Source: Macrothele yani
Lineage: Eukaryota; Arthropoda; Arachnida; Araneae; Macrothelidae
Direction: 5' to 3'
Length of the DNA stretch: 64,000 bases
Assembly: GCA_039090855.1 (NCBI GenBank)
Contig: CM076995.1
Span: 117,304,770 to 117,368,769, forward strand
Of this stretch, positions 10,226-22,170 are shown piece by piece. The first letter of the stretch is position 1, and each line of letters opens with the position of its first letter. The position numbers and the translations under genes were made by a program. The notes under the pieces are model-generated. The model saw only the letters and a program-made list of their open reading frames with translations. It was not told where the DNA came from and ran no database searches.

Positions 10226-12989
10226 ATAGATAACTTCATGACGAATTCATGTAGAGAATAAAAGTTAATGAATTAGTAACGGAATATGAGGCATAACAAA
10301 CACGGTATTATCCCAGCTATATGCTTTGCTAATGGAAGGATAGGTCAGAAACTTGTGTCTATATACATGTAAGTTCTTTAGTTACATGCGTAGAAATGTT
10401 TGCCTCTTGCAATCTCTATTCTAGAACGAAGAACACTTGAAATATCTATAGAACTTCACGGAAACAACGAAGGGCTGGGGGATTTCAGAGAGAGAGAGAG
10501 ACAGACAGACAAACAGACAGAGAATGGTCCCAAGATTTCACACCTAGTTACATTCTGCTGGTTGGAACACAGATAGGTACATATTACGTTTGGAGGGCCA
10601 CAACAACAAATGTAGAGCAACCAAGTTCCGGAAAATATTTTCAACACACATTGGAGTTCCACCTGTGAGTTGCATATTATGGAATATTCATAATAATAAG
10701 TCATTTCAAATAAAAAACAGGAGGGAGGCTAAGACTTCTAATTTTACCTTCGCAATCACTGTGATTCGACAGATATTGTACGTACATTGTTTTAACAAGT
10801 AATGAAAATCAATCAGTCAGTCAGTCATTCTGCCTGTCTATCTATCTATCTATCTATATATTTTGTCTACTCTCCATAGCGGAACCTCGGTTACAGGTTT
10901 TTCACTATTATTCGTAATTCTGCGACTTTTCGCTTTTTAGCAGTAGAAACTAGATACAGTAAAAGTCCCAATATTTTACTGTAGTCTCTACCGCTTTTTC
11001 AGTTCGGTTAGACGTAATTCATTTACACGCTCTTTGCGATTATGCGTGAAATTTTGAATTTCAGACTTTCAAAAGCACACAGTTCTTTTATTCTTTTACA
11101 CGTAACCCGATATGTTACACCTTCGAAAGAATCGATACAGCGTTTTTCTTTTTTCTTTTCCAGCAGTGAAACAGATGATGAAACTAAAAATTCACTAAAT
11201 AACATTCACAGGTATCTTTTTTTCCCTGAATTCAAGAAATTTGAAACAATCAAAGGTTAGTGAAGATTTTACCCGAAAACTAATGCTACATGAACTAATG
11301 ACAAACTGCTTTGAAAAGAGGGATGCTTATAAGAAAAGAATGTGTAATTATTGCATTGATTATAAAATAAAATTGTTTTGGATTTAAAATCGATTATTTC
11401 AAAGGAAAGGTTTTTTTTTTTTTTTTTCGGGTATTGAAAACATGAAGTCGTACAAAATCTCTTAACCTAGTTTCTATAATGAAATTATAATAAAAATATC
11501 AATATAAAAGTTGTAATAAACAGGCTCAAGGTAGAAAACAAAGTATTCGTGTAGGTAAGAATGCATGTCTGACATTATATCATGATAAAACTACGAGTTC
11601 TTTTCCTCTGTCCTTTTGGTGGCCTTCGATATTTTACTGCAGCATTTACCGAAATTTCATTTATACGCTTTTTCAGGCCATTTCCAGATAAATGTATAAT
11701 AGAGGTGCTACTTCTATTTCATTATATTTGCAATTTTGGAATAATAGTAAAATTACCTTTTTTTTTTTTTTTTTTTTTCTGAAATCACACGCACACACAG
11801 AGGCGCGCGCGCTCACGAAGTACCGGAGAGTCGTGAGTACGTGTCCCGCTGCCGCCAAACACTCACCACTGTTTGAAGTCACGTTAAGCCGACCGATAGC
11901 CTCAGCATAGAGACTCCATGATTCAAAAAAGGCAAGTTGCAGCGATAAGCCCTGTCGGCGCAGTTCAGTCGGGAGAACATCCTGCTCTGAAGGAGGAAGA
12001 CGAGGCTTTCAATTCACCACCGGCAAAAAGGGCATTTTTTAACACCCTCCTCCACCTTCTAGGTCTCCGGTGGGCCGTTTAGCCCATTGTGCAGCATGCT
12101 CGTGGAATGTGAAGCTGTTGACAGTCTTCCGAATCTAATTCAATGAGCTTGGATTCCAGAGACAACTTTCAAGGCGAAAGAAATCAGGAATTTAGATGCA
12201 ATCGGACACTATAAGAAAATACAGTACCGATGCTGGGATACCTATGTCCCGTCTGATATCGTCCAGTAACAAAACTATTAAAACACTTGACAATTTAACA
12301 CTGTTATACATTATAATCGTGAAAAAAATTTGATAATTTTAGCAAAGCTGTCGTTTTACTTAAATTCTTTACTCTTTTATTGTTCCGATAGGTAAATCTT
12401 TTGAAGTGAGATTCACAGCGTGCACCAGCCATACTGTAGATCGAAGAAGTTAAACGAATTTATTGATGAGCCGGTGTAGTTCTGTTAACAATCGGTATTC
12501 CGCAAAACCAGTATTGTGATAATTCTTATTTTAGTCTATAATAAATAGCATTACACTACCGTTTTGTACAATCGGGGATAAAAAGAAATGAAGGAAGAAG
12601 AGAAACAGAATATTTACACTAGGAATTCGCAACTTTGAGGCAGGGAACGCCTCGGAAAACATAATAATGATGATGATGGTGATGTTAATAACAATATATA
12701 TTACGAAGCTGTGTTGATCCACGTCATTCCAAGTTAATGTTTTTTTTCACATGATTAAGTAATTATTCATACTAATCTGGGGATGACTGTTTTTATAACT
12801 TTATCTGCAGGAATTTTCACATCCCAACAACCCCCAAATTTCTTCAACTCACCATAAAAAGGCTCAACACCCTTCTATGTGAAGGTGTGTAGGGCTCACA
12901 CACACACACGCACACAGAGGTACATAATATAATAAAATATATTATTTATTATTACATAGAGAGTTGTTAATAGCAGTTAACATTCATAT
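10226..12989. other. unassigned stretch with simple repeats
   Basis: Contains (GA)n and GACA-type repeats near 10488-10521, (CTAT)n at about 10838-10858, a Tigger-like string GCGGAACCTCGGTTACAGG near 10879, poly-T runs near 11409 and 11758, a CG/CA-rich tract at about 11788-11812, and (CA)n near 12898. Short open frames (for example 11042-11260 plus, 11582-11782 plus) have no motifs. No gene recognised. Confidence 0.4.
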
Positions 12990-13195
12990 GAACGTTGCCT
13001 CGATGGCGTAGGCTTCTGACCATTCATCCGAGATGGCTCTGGGTTCGAATCCCAGTGAGGAATGAATATTACGATAGTCTTACGGCACTGGCTTTCCCCT
13101 TTCCTGGAACTAGTGGCCCTAAATTAGGGACGGGTGACTGCTTATAGTCCATGGAGTTGCTGACGATGGTCGGTAACCTCCCTTTCCCCCAAAAA
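12990..13195 (+). mobile_element. tRNA-derived SINE, copy A
   Basis: The head has Pol III-type promoter boxes. The A box region is TGGCGTAGGCTTCTGACC and the B box is GGTTCGAATCC, a perfect match to the tRNA B box. The body then carries the family signature CTTACGGCACTGGCT, CCTAAATTAGGGACGGGTGA and GAGTTGCTGACGATGGTCG, ending in an A-rich tail near 13190. Four further copies of the same family are in this window. SINEs of this kind are copied by LINE-encoded reverse transcriptase. Confidence 0.9.
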
Positions 13196-13308
13196 ATTAC
13201 ACGAATTCCTCAGCTCTTTATTCTACCATAATGCAATAATTTTTCTGTCCGTTTTTCCATTTTGAACTGTATGAATACGGCAGTCTAATGTTTCGTTTTT
13301 AGTTCGTC

Positions 13309-13535
13309 TTTTTTTCCTTTCTTTTGATTTGAGGTTTAACGACAACCGTGAGCAACTCAGTTGGGCTATAAGCAGTCCCCCGTCCCTAATTTAGGGTCAC
13401 TGGTTCCAGGGAAGAGAGAAAGCCAGTGCCTTAAGACAAACACAGCATCCATGCCTCACCGGGATTCGAACCCGGACCCCTTTCAGACGAATGATCAAAA
13501 GCCATCGCTTAGAGGTCTAAGCGATGTTTTTCTTT
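13309..13535 (-). mobile_element. tRNA-derived SINE, copy B
   Basis: Reverse-strand copy of the same SINE. The T-rich tract at 13309-13330 is its tail. The body keeps GTCCCTAATTTAGGGTCACT, and the B box complement GGATTCGAACCC lies near 13461. It is ~110 bp from copy A in opposite orientation. The tRNA-like head runs to about 13530 with the TCTAAGCGATG motif. Confidence 0.9.
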
Positions 13536-13540
13536 TTAAA

Positions 13541-14732
13541 GACAGCCATTGCTACCACAAAGCGTATGTACGGATCTCTTCACTTTAACATATCTCATAT
13601 TTTACAGATATACTTTTGAATCTTTCCAGCATGCAAAAGATTCGTGAAAACATCAATATCTACTATTTCAGCAACCCATATTAATACGTGGTTGCATTTA
13701 TTTTGTTTAGGGAAGCATTTAGGCACGAAACAAAGAAATAAATAAAGCGCAAGTAAAAAATAACCAACCGTGAGTAGTTGCTTTTCTATTTTTGTTTTCC
13801 CCATTTTTAATGCTAGATGTAAAAAGTCCAAATATTTCATTAAAAAAAAATATATATAAAAAAATATACCCTCCACACAATTTGCATTTATCCAAGAACC
13901 CTCTCTCCCTACTTCAAGGTTTTTCAACACACCCTCAACTTTTTCAGAACCCTTTTAGTTTGAAATTCCTGGATTAACCCCGGCTTGTCAGGACTAAAAT
14001 AAGTAGAACTTAATAGACAAGTAAAGCAATTTTTAAAAACGTACTGCTTATTTGCTGTTAGTGGTTACACCTAGATAATACAGATCGAAGTGAATTTGGG
14101 ATGTACGATCTTCTTTTTCCCCTTAGAGGCTTTAAACTGTCATGGGTGAAGCTGACAGTAAACTGTTCAGAATTGCAGCCAAAAAGCAATGAGACACATA
14201 ACTTGTCGCTTTGCCGTTTCCCGACCTGCCGACACCACGCAAATCTGTTGTAGTCTTTTCAAGGTGTTTCAAAAGCGTAAGAACCCTAAGTAGGAGCTAT
14301 AGAAAACATCTTTTGATTGGTTCTGCGTATGTTTTCATTGTCCATGCAGGAGAATAAGGTATCTGAGTGGCCTTGTCGTTTTTCTTCCTCAGGGAGATTT
14401 GTATTTTGTGGAGAACGCAGAGAAAACGGCATTGTTAGGTCTTTGCCACTGACACTGACAGAGTGGAGTGTTCATCCACCTCGCATTGTACCCATTCAAA
14501 GAAGGACAACCACTTAAGCTAAAGATTGCGACGGTGACTGTGCATCAGTAGACTAATCTCACGCTCCTCCTATGTACACCCTCTGTCTGCCTTCATCCCT
14601 TCACCTCCTTATCTACTCCTCTCTCTCTCTCTCTCTCTCTCTCTCCCTGCCTAATATACTCGTGCATACAAAGTTCAGGGCAGGAACTCGCAATGAAAAA
14701 TTTCGGAATGCACCCTGATGCCTGAGTCCACA
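13541..14732. other. unassigned stretch
   Basis: Overlapping open frames (13595-13930 minus, 13792-13977 plus, 14317-14517 plus) have no recognisable domain. A (CT)n tract lies at 14618-14645. Nothing further identified. Confidence 0.35.
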
Positions 14733-14955
14733 TTTTTTTTTCTTTTCTTTGGGGGTTTAACTTGCACTGTGAGCAACTCAAGGAGGTATAAGCAGTCTTC
14801 CGTCCCTTATTCGGGGCCTCTGGTTATAGGGAAGGGAGAGAGCCAGTGCTGTAAGACAAGAGAACCATCCCAAGCTTCACCCGGGACTCGAACCTAAGCC
14901 CATCTCGGACGAACGATCTTAAGCTAGCGCCTCGCATGGCCATCGGGACGTCATT
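14733..14955 (-). mobile_element. tRNA-derived SINE, copy C (older)
   Basis: Reverse-strand copy with the T-rich tail at 14733-14752, body string CCGTCCCTTATTCGGGGCCT and B box complement GGGACTCGAACC near 14883. It is more diverged than the other copies, so probably older. Confidence 0.8.
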
Positions 14956-14978
14956 TTACACTTCTGTGACATCTCACA

Positions 14979-15024
14979 GAAGTATTTACGTTTTGCTGCA
15001 GAGATTTGCAGCGAAACGTAAATA
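14979..15024. repeat. 19-bp inverted repeat at the edge of Tc1-like transposon 3
   Basis: GTATTTACGTTTTGCTGCA is followed after a short loop by TGCAGCGAAACGTAAATAC, an inverted repeat with one mismatch. It ends exactly where the terminal repeat of the next transposon begins. The flank-plus-terminus string AAACGTAAATACACTCATCG also recurs inside that element near 15380. Confidence 0.8.
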
Positions 15025-16473
15025 CACTCATCGTCAAAAAAATAGTTGCTCCCAGAAGGACGTGTCGGATTTCAATGCTATTCGGGAGGAACGTAAAGGC
15101 TACCAGAAACAATAAATAATTAAACATTGAGACAGATATAGGTAATATTTATTGAACTACACGCCAATAAGTATGGCGCCGGACCGCCATGTTTGCTCAC
15201 ACAACATGCCAGACGTCTCGGCATGGAGTTGTACAGGTTCCTAAGGTGTCCTGCGATAAGCCATCCTATGCAGCTTGAATCTTCTCACGCAGTTCCTGCA
15301 TATTATGCGGTAGAGGTGCATGGGGGTAGCGCGTCGAATAGCATCCCACACATTTTAAATCGGCGATAGGTCTGGCAAAACGTAAATACACTCATCGTCA
15401 AAGGCTGGCCGTGGCAGAGTGTCAGTGCCTTGAAGGCAAGTTCTCGAGACAGCAGCAGTATACGGACGAGCGCTGTCCTGTTGGAAAATCGCACCGGAGT
15501 GAGCGTTCGGAAAAGGTAGGGCCACTAGTTGCAGGACCTCATTAACGTAACGTTGAGCAGTCAGAGTGCCTGTAATGAGCACCAAAGGTGATCTCGCTTC
15601 GTAGGCGATTGCACCCCACACCATGACACCAGATCTTCTGGACGTGTAACATTCAACAACAAACAGTTCATCTTGGCGCTGACCACGGTGCCTTCACACA
15701 CGGATTCGGTGATCGTCTCCTCCAAGACAAAAGCGGGACTAGTCACTGAAGATCACCTGCTGCCATTCTGCGTAGCTCCATGATAGTCTGGCACGACACC
15801 ATTGCAGTCTTTGGCGACAATGCAGTGGTGTTAAGGGTAGTCGTCGTTTCAGTCTGCGTGCGTGTAGTCCTACGTCGTACGCCGTCTGCCACTGGTGCTG
15901 ACACTAATCGGATGATGTAAGGAGGGCACCACTGCTCGCTGAATGTCCGCAATCGTGGCTGTTGGGTCACTCCGCGCATGTCGGACAACCCGTCGGTCCT
16001 CTCTCTCTCTCTCTCTCTCCGTGGTTCGTCTAGGTCTCCCAGACCCTTCCCGTCGCTGCTGCATGCCTTGTTCTATTCACTGCCGCCAACAGCGTGCTAT
16101 GGTGATATCCACACGATGGATATGGCGTGCAGTACGGTGATAAAGCCATCCCGCTTCCCGAAGCCCGACGATGCGGCCCCTCTCGAACTCCTTCGACTGC
16201 TCGAATTGCTTCCGAACTTTTCTCCGAGGCGTACTTCACTTGCAAAGGATGCAACCAACACAACAGCACGAGTTAGAATGTCAAGCACGCGCAACTGGAT
16301 GACCTTATATAGCCGGTCAGGCACAGCGCTATGACCCCTCCATGCTTGCGTCACATGCGCGGCCGAGCGTGATACTTTTCTCATTTGCATGTCTTACGCT
16401 GTCAAACCTACCCGCCAAGTTTCATTCCTGTCGGTTGCTTCCTTCTGGGTGCAACTATTTTTGACGATGAGCG
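15025..16473 (-). mobile_element. Tc1-like transposon 3 (minus strand)
   Basis: A 1,449-bp element. The left end is CACTCATCGTCAAAAAAATA with TA before it. The right end, read in reverse, is CGCTCATCGTCAAAAATAGT followed by TA. The terminal repeats match over ~36 bp with a few differences. One decayed transposase lies on the minus strand. About 365 bp from the left end, a 25-bp copy of the left flank plus terminus interrupts the coding sequence. Confidence 0.9.
15303..16190 (-). pseudogene. Tc1 transposase, decayed
   Basis: N-terminal helix-turn-helix traces lie at about 16190-16060. The linker GSGRPRRTTEREREREDRR near 16000-16045 contains a slipped (GA)n tract that lengthened the ER repeat. 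Further on are MVWGAIAYEARSPLVL (15624 downward) and IFQQDSARPYTAA with the second catalytic Asp (family form QQDNARPHTA). The catalytic Glu region is damaged: it is reached only after the inserted 25-bp duplication near 15380 and frame changes. It is non-functional and belongs to Tc1-like transposon 3. Confidence 0.8.
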
Positions 16474-18359
16474 TAAGCACCAGAGGAACAAAACGCTTAC
16501 ATATTGTGACGTAAACTGCCCGTTTAATTCTCCGTTTGTTTGTTTGTTTTTACCTCATTTTGTTTTTGTTTTTTTTTACTTCTCGTCCTGCTTTCCATAC
16601 CGGACGTTGCTCCTGAACTCCCATGAGTTTTTCTCATTTTGGCCTACCACTGGCAGTTAGTCACGGTACGCGTACGGACATGAATACAGGGACGACGCAA
16701 CGAAAAAACGAAAAGCTCTGACTGATTAGGCTTCTTTTTCTTCTTAAAGCTTAATATTTCTGCTGATGTGCTGGTACTTGTTACAGTGATATTTGGACTG
16801 CGACTTAGTGATGTGCTAGTACTTGTTTTGCAGTGATATTCGAAGTGTTACATTATAATATTTATATTTAAAAGACGAGACCATTAAATTCCCTCACGAT
16901 TAGTTTTATTTTAAATTTAATATAAAAGAGTTTTTTTTTCATGATCAAGGAAAAATATATGAGCACAATTCTCATAGTAAGATGATAGTGGCAAGCTGAG
17001 ATAGTAATAAAAAAAGTAAGATCATTTGTGCTTTATTCAAATCGCAATGTTAAGGGGGTAATTTATATTGAGTGATTATTGGATTCGCATTCTGATTCTG
17101 TAGACAGCTCTTTCGGTGAAACGACTTTTTCATGTGTGTCCTTAATAGATCTGTCAAATCTCAGTGTTCACGCAAGATTCATTTTTTTTTTTAGTAATTA
17201 AATTTTTTTCTTTTTGACAAATTTAATTTGTAAATAAGACCTATGACATATATCTCTATTTTAACCTTCCTTTTTAGTTTCTGTTACGTAAATTATATTA
17301 CCTTTATCTCTTCGTTGCATTTTCATTCTGAACGCTACATCGGAGCCTTCAAAAATTCTTCTCAGAAGTAACTAAAAGAGAGTTTAACACTTGATGATTA
17401 CAAATTAAATCTTTGTTAATAGTTTGATTTCGAATTGACTGTTTTCGTGTTTATGCTGATGTTTCGTTCCTAAAAAAAATGAACACTTTCGCAGCTGGAA
17501 ATGAATGTCATTTCACGATGACATTTACAGTTTCTATAGGCATCTTCTCTTCAGCACATTACTTACCACCTGTTGGTAAATATGGATTCTTGACATTGAT
17601 TTTGTCGGTATTCATTAGATTAGGTTTGGTACTTGATGAACACGGACTTTCATACATACACACACACATCTTGCTGCAAGCCGAAACTTCAGTGGAATTG
17701 AATGAACAAAATCTAGTTTTCAGTTTCCAGTGTACAATCACCCAAGGAAGATGGTTACATTGGCCATTGCCCCTCCCCCTACCCCCACCCCGAAATCATT
17801 CAACTTTAAGTCCTACCCAGCTTGATAAGGTTAATAAGAAAATCACAGCAGAAAACCCTCAGTAAACTTTCTCGGAAGATAAGACCTCCCTTCGCCTTCA
17901 GAAAAAAAAAAAGCCGTTTTGGGGTGACTCGCCAAACACATTTACTTCTCAAAATAGTTACGTGATAAAAAAGAAATAGTAGTGCGCTATCTGTGGGGAC
18001 AAAAAAACAAAAACAAAACTGGACTGAAACGCAACATGAGTTAAAATAGTAGGATCAAAGACCTCACACCTATTGTACTTTTACGCCAATATTTGGCGAC
18101 CAGCACTACCAAAAAACTTCCAGTTATCATACAATCAACGTGCTTTTTAAATCCTTTTAACGTATGCTTTGCAACACAAACTGATCAGCTTCATTTTACT
18201 CGTCTTATGTAAACTCTAGTTTTTCATATGAGAAAATAACTCTGGAAACAGATCTTCAGACACACACACATACACACACACAAACACGTCGAACAGTAAT
18301 TAATTTTGAAACTGTCTACTGGCAGCTAGCATTTGAAATTAACATCATTTGCTAATCAA
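16474..18359. other. unassigned stretch
   Basis: The longest open frame (17479-17865 plus, 128 codons) has a proline-rich low-complexity segment and no recognisable domain; I do not call it a gene. (CA)n at about 18262-18288. No repeat family recognised in the remainder. Confidence 0.35.
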
Positions 18360-20810
18360 ATTCAACAAGAAAGATGACACCGAATTTTCGGGTGTAATAA
18401 GCACGTCTTTTGAATCCGTTCTGACGCAAATTAAATGTATCAAAGCTATTCAAAGTCAATGGAACCGGTATGGAAACAATCTGAACAAAAAAATTGAAAA
18501 CAATAGTATCTGACGGAAGAAAGAAGTTTTTCAATCGGGTTTTTAATCCCTCAGATATAGCTGTAAACGGAATCGTGGGAGCTTACGCCCTCCGGTTGCA
18601 GACTTGTGCGTTAAGAAAAACATGAATTTATATGAGAAACGTTTCGCACCGGAAACGCTCTCCAACACAGAAAGAATTTTTCAAATCGGACTCTTAGAAA
18701 CTAGGAGATATCGACAAAAATAAGATGTGAATTTACGTCTCTTGGTGGGAAAACCATGCATTATTTTAGGAAGAAAGTATTCTCAAAAGGTTTTTCCATA
18801 TGAGCGCTATCGGTCCAAGAAATAAAAAATTTAGTCGAGTTTTCAGGAGCACAGATTTTGCTACCAATACATCAGAAGCAAAAATTAACACTTATGCACC
18901 CTGGTGGTCAAACTATTCTTTACCAAACATTAGAAATTATGTGAAAAATATTTTCCATCAGGTCTTGTATGCGATACAGGAAGAATTTTTCAAATCGGAG
19001 TTTTAGGAGCAGAAATAACGCAGAAAACGCAATTTACCTTTGTGCCCCCTAGCGGAAACTCTATGATGTACTTGAAGTTTTTGAATTTATAGGAAAAACA
19101 TTTCGCACCGGAAACACTATCCAACAAAGAAGGAATTTTTCAAATCGAACTCCTAGAAGTAGAGATATTGACAAAAACCAGATATACATCTACGCTCCCT
19201 GGCGTAGAAACCATGCATTACTTCAAGAAGAAAATGTTCCTAAAACGTTTGTCGACATGAGTAGTATCGGTCAGCAAACGACTTTTTCTTCAATCGAGAT
19301 TTTAGAAGCTCATATTTTGCTGCAAATACATCAGAAGCGGAAATTAAGACTTACAAAACCTGGTGGCCAAACAATTTTTTACAAAAATTAGAAATTATGT
19401 GCAAATGATATCCCATCAGGAACTGTATCCGAAACAGAAAGTATTTTTCAAATCGGAGATTTAGAAGCAGAGATATAGGGGAGAAAGCAAGTTACCTTAC
19501 GCCCCCTAGTGGAAAGTCTATGAATTACTAGAAAATTTTGAAATTATATAAAAAACATGTCACACTGGAAATACTATCCAACAAAGAAGGAATTTTTCAA
19601 ATCGGACTCCTAGATGCAGAGATATTGACAAAAATAAGATAAACATCTACGCCCCTGGCGTAGAAACCATACATTATTTTAGGAATAAAATGTTTGTAAA
19701 AGGTTTGTAGACATGAGTACTATCGGTTTACGAACGACGTTTTTTTCAATCGAGAATTTAGACGCTCATATTTTGCTGCAAATGCATCAGAAGCGGAAAT
19801 TAAGATTTACGACCCACGGTGGCCAAACCATTTTTTACAAAAATTAGAAATTGAGTGCAAAACGATTTCCCACCAGGAGCTGTATCCGGTGCAGTAAGAA
19901 TTTTTCAAATCGGAGATTTAGAAGCAGTGGTATAGGGGGAAACGCAATTTACCTCAACGCCCCCTAACGGAAAGTCTATGAATTATTTGAAAATTTTGAA
20001 ATTATATGAAAAACGTGTCACACTGAAAACATTATCCAACAAAGAAGGGAAAGAATTTTTCAAATCGGACTCCTAGAAGTACAGATATTGACAAAACTAA
20101 GATATACATCTACACCTCCTGGCGGAGAAACTGTGGAATATTTTAAGAAGAAAATATTCCGAAAAGTTTTATCGATGTGAGTGGTATCAATCCACGAAAT
20201 AATTTTTTCAGTCGATATTTTATAAGCTCAGATTTTATGGCAAATACATCAGAAGCAAAAATTAACACTAAAATTAACAAAAATTAACACCTGGTGGCCA
20301 AAGTATTCTTCACCAAAAATTTGAAATTATATGCAAAAGATTTTCCATCAGGAGGTGTATCCGCTGAAGAAAAAAATTTTCAAATCGGAGTTTTAGAAGA
20401 AGAGTTATCGGGAAAAATGTAATTTACTTTTACGCCCCCTAGCGGAAAATCTATGCGTAATTTGAAAAAGTAACTATATCTAAAATACTCTTAGACATAA
20501 ATGGAATCGAAAGATAAAATAATTTTTTCAATCGGATGTTTAGAAGCAAATATGTGAAATAAAACGTATTTTTGAATTCGACATCATCTGCATTTACGCC
20601 CTCTAGCGGCGAAATTGTACATCGTACAAAAAAAAAAAAAAAAAAAAAAAAAACGGAATGAAGGATCATCATTCGCATATTTCAAGTTTCCCAGCGCAAA
20701 AATAATTTTTCGAATCGGACTAATAGTTGCAGAGATATCGTGGGTACAGACGGACGGATGGACGGAACCGGTAACATAAGCACGATCGTTTTTTACAAAA
20801 GACGTGCTAA
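18360..20810. repeat. satellite with three-monomer higher-order repeat (~457 bp)
   Basis: Monomers of ~150 bp share TTTTTCAAATCGGA and TTAGAAGCAGAGATAT-like blocks. Three monomer types alternate. Type A carries CGCCCCCTAGCGGAAA at about 18585, 19041, 19499, 19957 and 20431. Type B carries CGCCCCTGGCGTAGAAACC at about 18735, 19192, 19649 and 20112. Type C carries CCTGGTGGCCAAA at about 18897, 19356, 19810 and 20288. Same-type spacing is 456, 458, 458 and 474 for A, so the higher-order period is ~457 bp with about five turns. A final partial unit ends after poly-A at 20629-20653 with ACAGACGGACGGATGGACGG. No coding capacity. Confidence 0.9.
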
Positions 20811-20815
20811 AAATG

Positions 20816-21111
20816 CACCGAAGAGCCACAACATTATGACTTGCGCGTCTTTAAGCAAATCGACTGCAGGTAAACGGCGCGTGTGAAGATCATGAAACGG
20901 TATATGTATATTACACCTGATATTGAGCTCTCATTAATCAGTATTATTCTTGTTCTTTAGATGGGCAAGGTACTGGACTTAAGAGAGCTTGACCCAGGCC
21001 AAATTGTAACAGCCAGACGACTGGGTCAGAGCATTTCCGGTCTAAACGTCTTAGCATTTCTGGGTCTGAACGTCTGTTATATGTAGACGTACAGTAGATG
21101 CGCTCCATAAC
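20816..21111 (+). pseudogene. Tc1-like transposon relic, 5' end
   Basis: It starts with CACCGAAGAGCCACAACATT followed by ATGAC, a diverged copy of the terminal repeat of Tc1-like transposon 2. About 145 bp later comes a transposase start, MGKVLDLRELDPGQIVTARR, matching the Tc1 N-terminus. The frame is lost after ~35 residues and a non-autonomous hAT-like element then interrupts it at 21120. Only the 5' end of the element is left. Confidence 0.8.
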
Positions 21112-21119
21112 CTTGTGGA

Positions 21120-21914
21120 CAAGGATCGAAACGGGTCACGGGTCAGCGGGTCAAACGGATCGGGTCGAGGTGCTCCTGACTAGATTTCGACCCGGTTTTA
21201 TATCCGTTTCACTTTTGAAAAGTAGAATTTTTTTTTTTTTTTTAATTTAAAATGTGCACTGTTGAATTTTATGCTCGATACTGGTACACACGGACTGAAA
21301 AATGATTTATCGGGGTGTCTGTCCTCAGAAGGAAAAGTGTCCCTTTCTTCTGAGGGGCAATGTCCCCTTCTTCTGAGGGGCAATGATGAAAACAACATCC
21401 ACATTTTGGAAACTTTCAACTCATCCTAAACTTGCGAACATTGGTGTTGCTGTGAAACATATTCTGAAGCCGGATATGTTATAAAAAAAACAGCAAAGTC
21501 TGAAATTAAACATACAACAAGTTGCTTAATTCAAAAATTTTGACTGTAGCCCATCAAAATTAGGTGGAACTAACTGCCTTAACATTACTGCGAAGGGACT
21601 TTTTGACTGTCACAGATGTGTTTGAAAACATGTGTAAAACAGTTAGTGTTGCAAATGAAGGACGACAGTTTCAACACTTCCTAGTAAGTGAGTAAATTAT
21701 TCGTTACTATAATACATTCGTTTGATTTTAATATAACCTAAGATATCCACTGCAGAGAGACTTTTTGAACGCTCTGTAAATGTATATTATAGTTCAAAAC
21801 ATATTTGTCCGGGTCGGGTCCGGATCAGTTATAGATCCGGGTCGGGTCCAGGTAGGGTCCAATTATGTGAAGTCCGGGTCCTGGTCCAAAATGTTTGACC
21901 CGTTTCCAACTCTG
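21120..21914. mobile_element. non-autonomous hAT-like element with subterminal CGGGTC repeats
   Basis: A 795-bp element. The left end is CAAGGATCGAAACGGGTC. The right end, read in reverse, is CAGAGTTGGAAACGGGTC. It is flanked by CTTGTGGA (21112-21119) and CTTGTGAA (21915-21922), an 8-bp target duplication with one difference, the length typical of hAT. Many CGGGTC / GACCCG motifs cluster within ~90 bp of both ends, as in hAT subterminal transposase-binding sites. No transposase domain recognised inside. Tc1-like transposon 4 starts only 13 bp downstream. Confidence 0.75.
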
Positions 21915-22170
21915 CTTGTGAAATCTACACTGGCGGAAAGTGAAAAAAGAACACCAAGAAGGAATTGGCGGACGATCGTGAAATTTACGTATGTTAATGA
22001 GGTCGAGTTGACGTAGGTGTGATGTTAATTTCAGGACCAACCGGTCAGCGCTTACACCACAGCACGGCATAATATGCAAATTATCGTCGGTGGTATTTAA
22101 GGAGTACTGCGAAGTGAATGTAATCAGTCGTCGGCCTACGGACACGTGCGAAGACCCTGAAGAAGCTGCA

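Noticed and set aside
17479..17865. 128-codon plus-strand open frame
   Set aside because: No recognisable domain, proline-rich low complexity at the end, and overlapping frame on the other strand.
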